This document shows, one piece after another, positions 63,004 through 64,000 of a DNA stretch of 64,000 nt. Below the pieces are notes generated by a model, which had not been told where the DNA came from, did not search any database, and saw nothing but the letters and a program-made list of their open reading frames with translations. This DNA comes from Apostichopus japonicus (lineage: Eukaryota > Echinodermata > Holothuroidea > Aspidochirotida > Stichopodidae), in assembly GCF_037975245.1 (NCBI RefSeq), contig NC_092563.1:21107594-21171593 (forward strand). The letters run 5' to 3'. Numbering within the stretch: position 1 is the first letter of the stretch; the number at the start of each line of letters is the position of its first letter. The position numbers were made by a program, and so were the translations under genes.

Positions 63004-63117
63004 GTCTTGTTTAATCAATTCCGACTGTTTCTCAACCTGTACTTCCTGATCATGGCGCTGACTCAGTTTATCCCTGCATTCCGGATAGGTTATCTCTACA
63101 CCTACTGGGGTCCACTG
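63004..63117 (+). CDS. ATP9B: ATP9-type P4-ATPase, TM1 exon
   Basis: This exon is exactly 38 codons between acceptor CTTCAG and donor GTAAGT, with phase-0 introns on both sides. It encodes [20 protein letters not shown], followed by [18 protein letters not shown]. This covers the conserved (L/Y)(F/Y)xQF lead-in, the first membrane helix and the start of the second (YLYTYW-PL). The IGYLYTYW wording is closer to ATP9B than to ATP9A (LGALYTYW). P4-ATPases of this class move phospholipids across Golgi/endosomal membranes. Unlike most P4-ATPases, ATP9 and yeast Neo1 work without a CDC50 partner; this is family knowledge and cannot be read from the sequence. Confidence 0.96.
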
Positions 63118-63157
63118 GTAAGTGAAGTAATCCTTGCTCCCTGATGTCATCTGTACA

Positions 63158-63203
63158 CCTCCTCCTCCTCCTCCTGCACCCCCTCCTCCTCTCTCTCTCT
63201 CCT
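63158..63203. repeat. CTC/CT tract in ATP9 intron
   Basis: CCTCCTCCTCCTCCTCCTG followed by CTC and CT repeats. The minus-strand frame across it (Arg-rich) is an artefact. Confidence 0.9.
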
Positions 63204-63509
63204 AACCATCTCAAACTTGGAATGCACTTTATTTTTTTCTTAAAAAATAATGTGTTAGCTTGATTCTGAAGATATGCGTATATATGGGAAATGAAATGTG
63301 AACTGGCAACTTCTGTAAACTTACATTGATTAACTTTGACTAAGGCTTGACTATGTGTGCTTGTATTTGAGTCGTCAGTTTCGGTTATCAGGAAGGGGGG
63401 AAAAAAAAGACCGTTTTTATTTCTATTTATTTTGTGCAATTTGTTTATTTTCACAGAATCTAGTTTGATTGATCTGCATATGTCTTGCTTTTCTCTTCTC
63501 TGTTAACAG

Positions 63510-63677
63510 GCTTTCGTCATCTTTGTCAACATGTGTCGAGAGGCTTTGGACGATTTCCGTCGATTTTGTCGCGATAGGGAAGTCAATTCCCAAGTCTATG
63601 AAAAGTTGACTCCTGCAGGACTCGTAAAAGTGCCCAGTTCAGAAATACAGGTTTCAGACCTCATCATTGTAGAAAAG
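63510..63677 (+). CDS. ATP9B: ATP9-type P4-ATPase, TM2 and start of actuator domain
   Basis: This exon is exactly 56 codons, between acceptor TTAACAG and donor GTAATT. It encodes the rest of TM2 ([19 protein letters not shown]), then [15 protein letters not shown], and ends in [14 protein letters not shown]. The REA(I/L)D(E/D)FRRF, RD(K/R)EVNSQ(L/V)Y and IQV(G/S)DLIIVEK strings are hallmarks of ATP9 proteins and resemble ATP9B more than ATP9A (REAVEEIRCY). The segment enters the actuator (A) domain. The DGET dephosphorylation motif and the DKTGT phosphorylation site fall in later exons outside the window. One small departure is Ser in place of the usual Gly in IQVGDLI. The gene continues beyond the right edge, so this annotation is partial. 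Confidence 0.97.
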
Positions 63678-64000
63678 GTAATTGTGAAATGCAAATTCTC
63701 CAGCAGTATATTTCATCGACGGCATAGGTTTTCTCTTACCATCAATATATGCTGGGATGCAGAGTAAAGTATGATTGTTCTTTAGGTCCTAGAGCAAGGT
63801 GATGTTTCTTCATCTGAAGGCCTTTCGATTTCTGAAAAATGATCCAGCATGAAGTATTGACTTTACCCAAATACATATGTCTACTTGGTGCCATTGATGT
63901 GATGGAGGGTGAGATCCAAAAATGTTGAATTTTGAAGAAATTTTCAGAAGAAAATTTAGAATTTTTAAGAAAGGAAAATGGAATGACCCTTTAAAAACAT
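63678..64000 (+). other. Start of next ATP9 intron, running off the window
   Basis: The sequence begins GTAATT after the exon ending in VEK. It is AT-rich with no further exon before the edge. The next ATP9 exon (expected to begin near the NQRVP-like segment of the A domain) is not present here. Confidence 0.8.

Larger units (their letters stand above)
58441..63509 (+). other. ATP9 introns 2-4 between the listed exons
   Basis: Introns at 58441-61583, 61735-63003 and 63118-63509. All have GT-AG borders. The first begins with a weak GTCTCG donor; the others begin GTAAGT. They hold a decayed U2-headed SINE copy (59205-59395), a G15 run (59055-59069), a short tandem repeat (59953-60150) and a CTC/CT tract (63158-63203). 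The remainder is AT-rich sequence with no coding signal that I trust. Confidence 0.85.

Noticed and set aside
63068-63454. 128-codon minus-strand frame over the ATP9 TM1 exon
   Set aside because: Antisense shadow; its Arg-rich part is the CTC tract.

Overview
The window looks like animal nuclear DNA: AT-rich, very low gene density, long introns with GT-AG borders and intron phases that fit, abundant microsatellites, poly-G/poly-C runs, and non-LTR, SINE, LTR-gag and MITE debris. The frequent TAGGCCTA-type and TACAGTA-type words, together with the repeat mix, make a marine invertebrate deuterostome (echinoderm, perhaps a sea cucumber) my best guess. This is an impression; no marker gene settles the species.

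One gene is certain. From about 48.5 kb to the right edge, the + strand carries the 5' part of a class-2 P4-ATPase (ATP9A/ATP9B/Neo1 family). Four exons (58297-58440, 61584-61734, 63004-63117, 63510-63677) join in phase and encode the acidic/Cys-rich N-terminus, the TVWLG-like and NQKYN motifs, TM1-TM2 and the start of the actuator domain. A fifth, further-upstream exon (48527-48597) is likely because its phase fits exactly. The catalytic part lies beyond the window. The first intron (9.7 kb) holds a 147-bp tandem array, a Harbinger-type MITE with TTA target duplications and a 255-bp tandem duplication.

The left 48 kb has no convincing intact gene. It holds a 3' fragment of a CR1/L2-like LINE (6.7 kb), a Ty3-like gag remnant with a CCHC zinc knuckle and one in-frame stop (18.3-19.0 kb), a TIR element with internal repeats (20.6-21.1 kb), two nearly identical hAT-type MITEs (23.0 and 39.8 kb), a direct repeat around a palindrome (27.1 kb), a compound trinucleotide microsatellite abutting a LINE-type 3' tail (28.9-29.2 kb), and two higher-order minisatellites (29.7-30.9 and 34.7-35.6 kb). 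There is also a U2-snRNA-headed retroposon flanked by 9-bp duplications (32.95-33.15 kb), with a decayed relative inside the ATP9 gene (59.2-59.4 kb). Three short coding-like islands (17.2, 38.0, 40.9 kb) could be exons of unrecognised genes.

The most novel-looking item is the U2-headed SINE family. The other strong points are the MITEs with visible target duplications, the 147-bp array, and a NAGNAG acceptor in the ATP9 gene.
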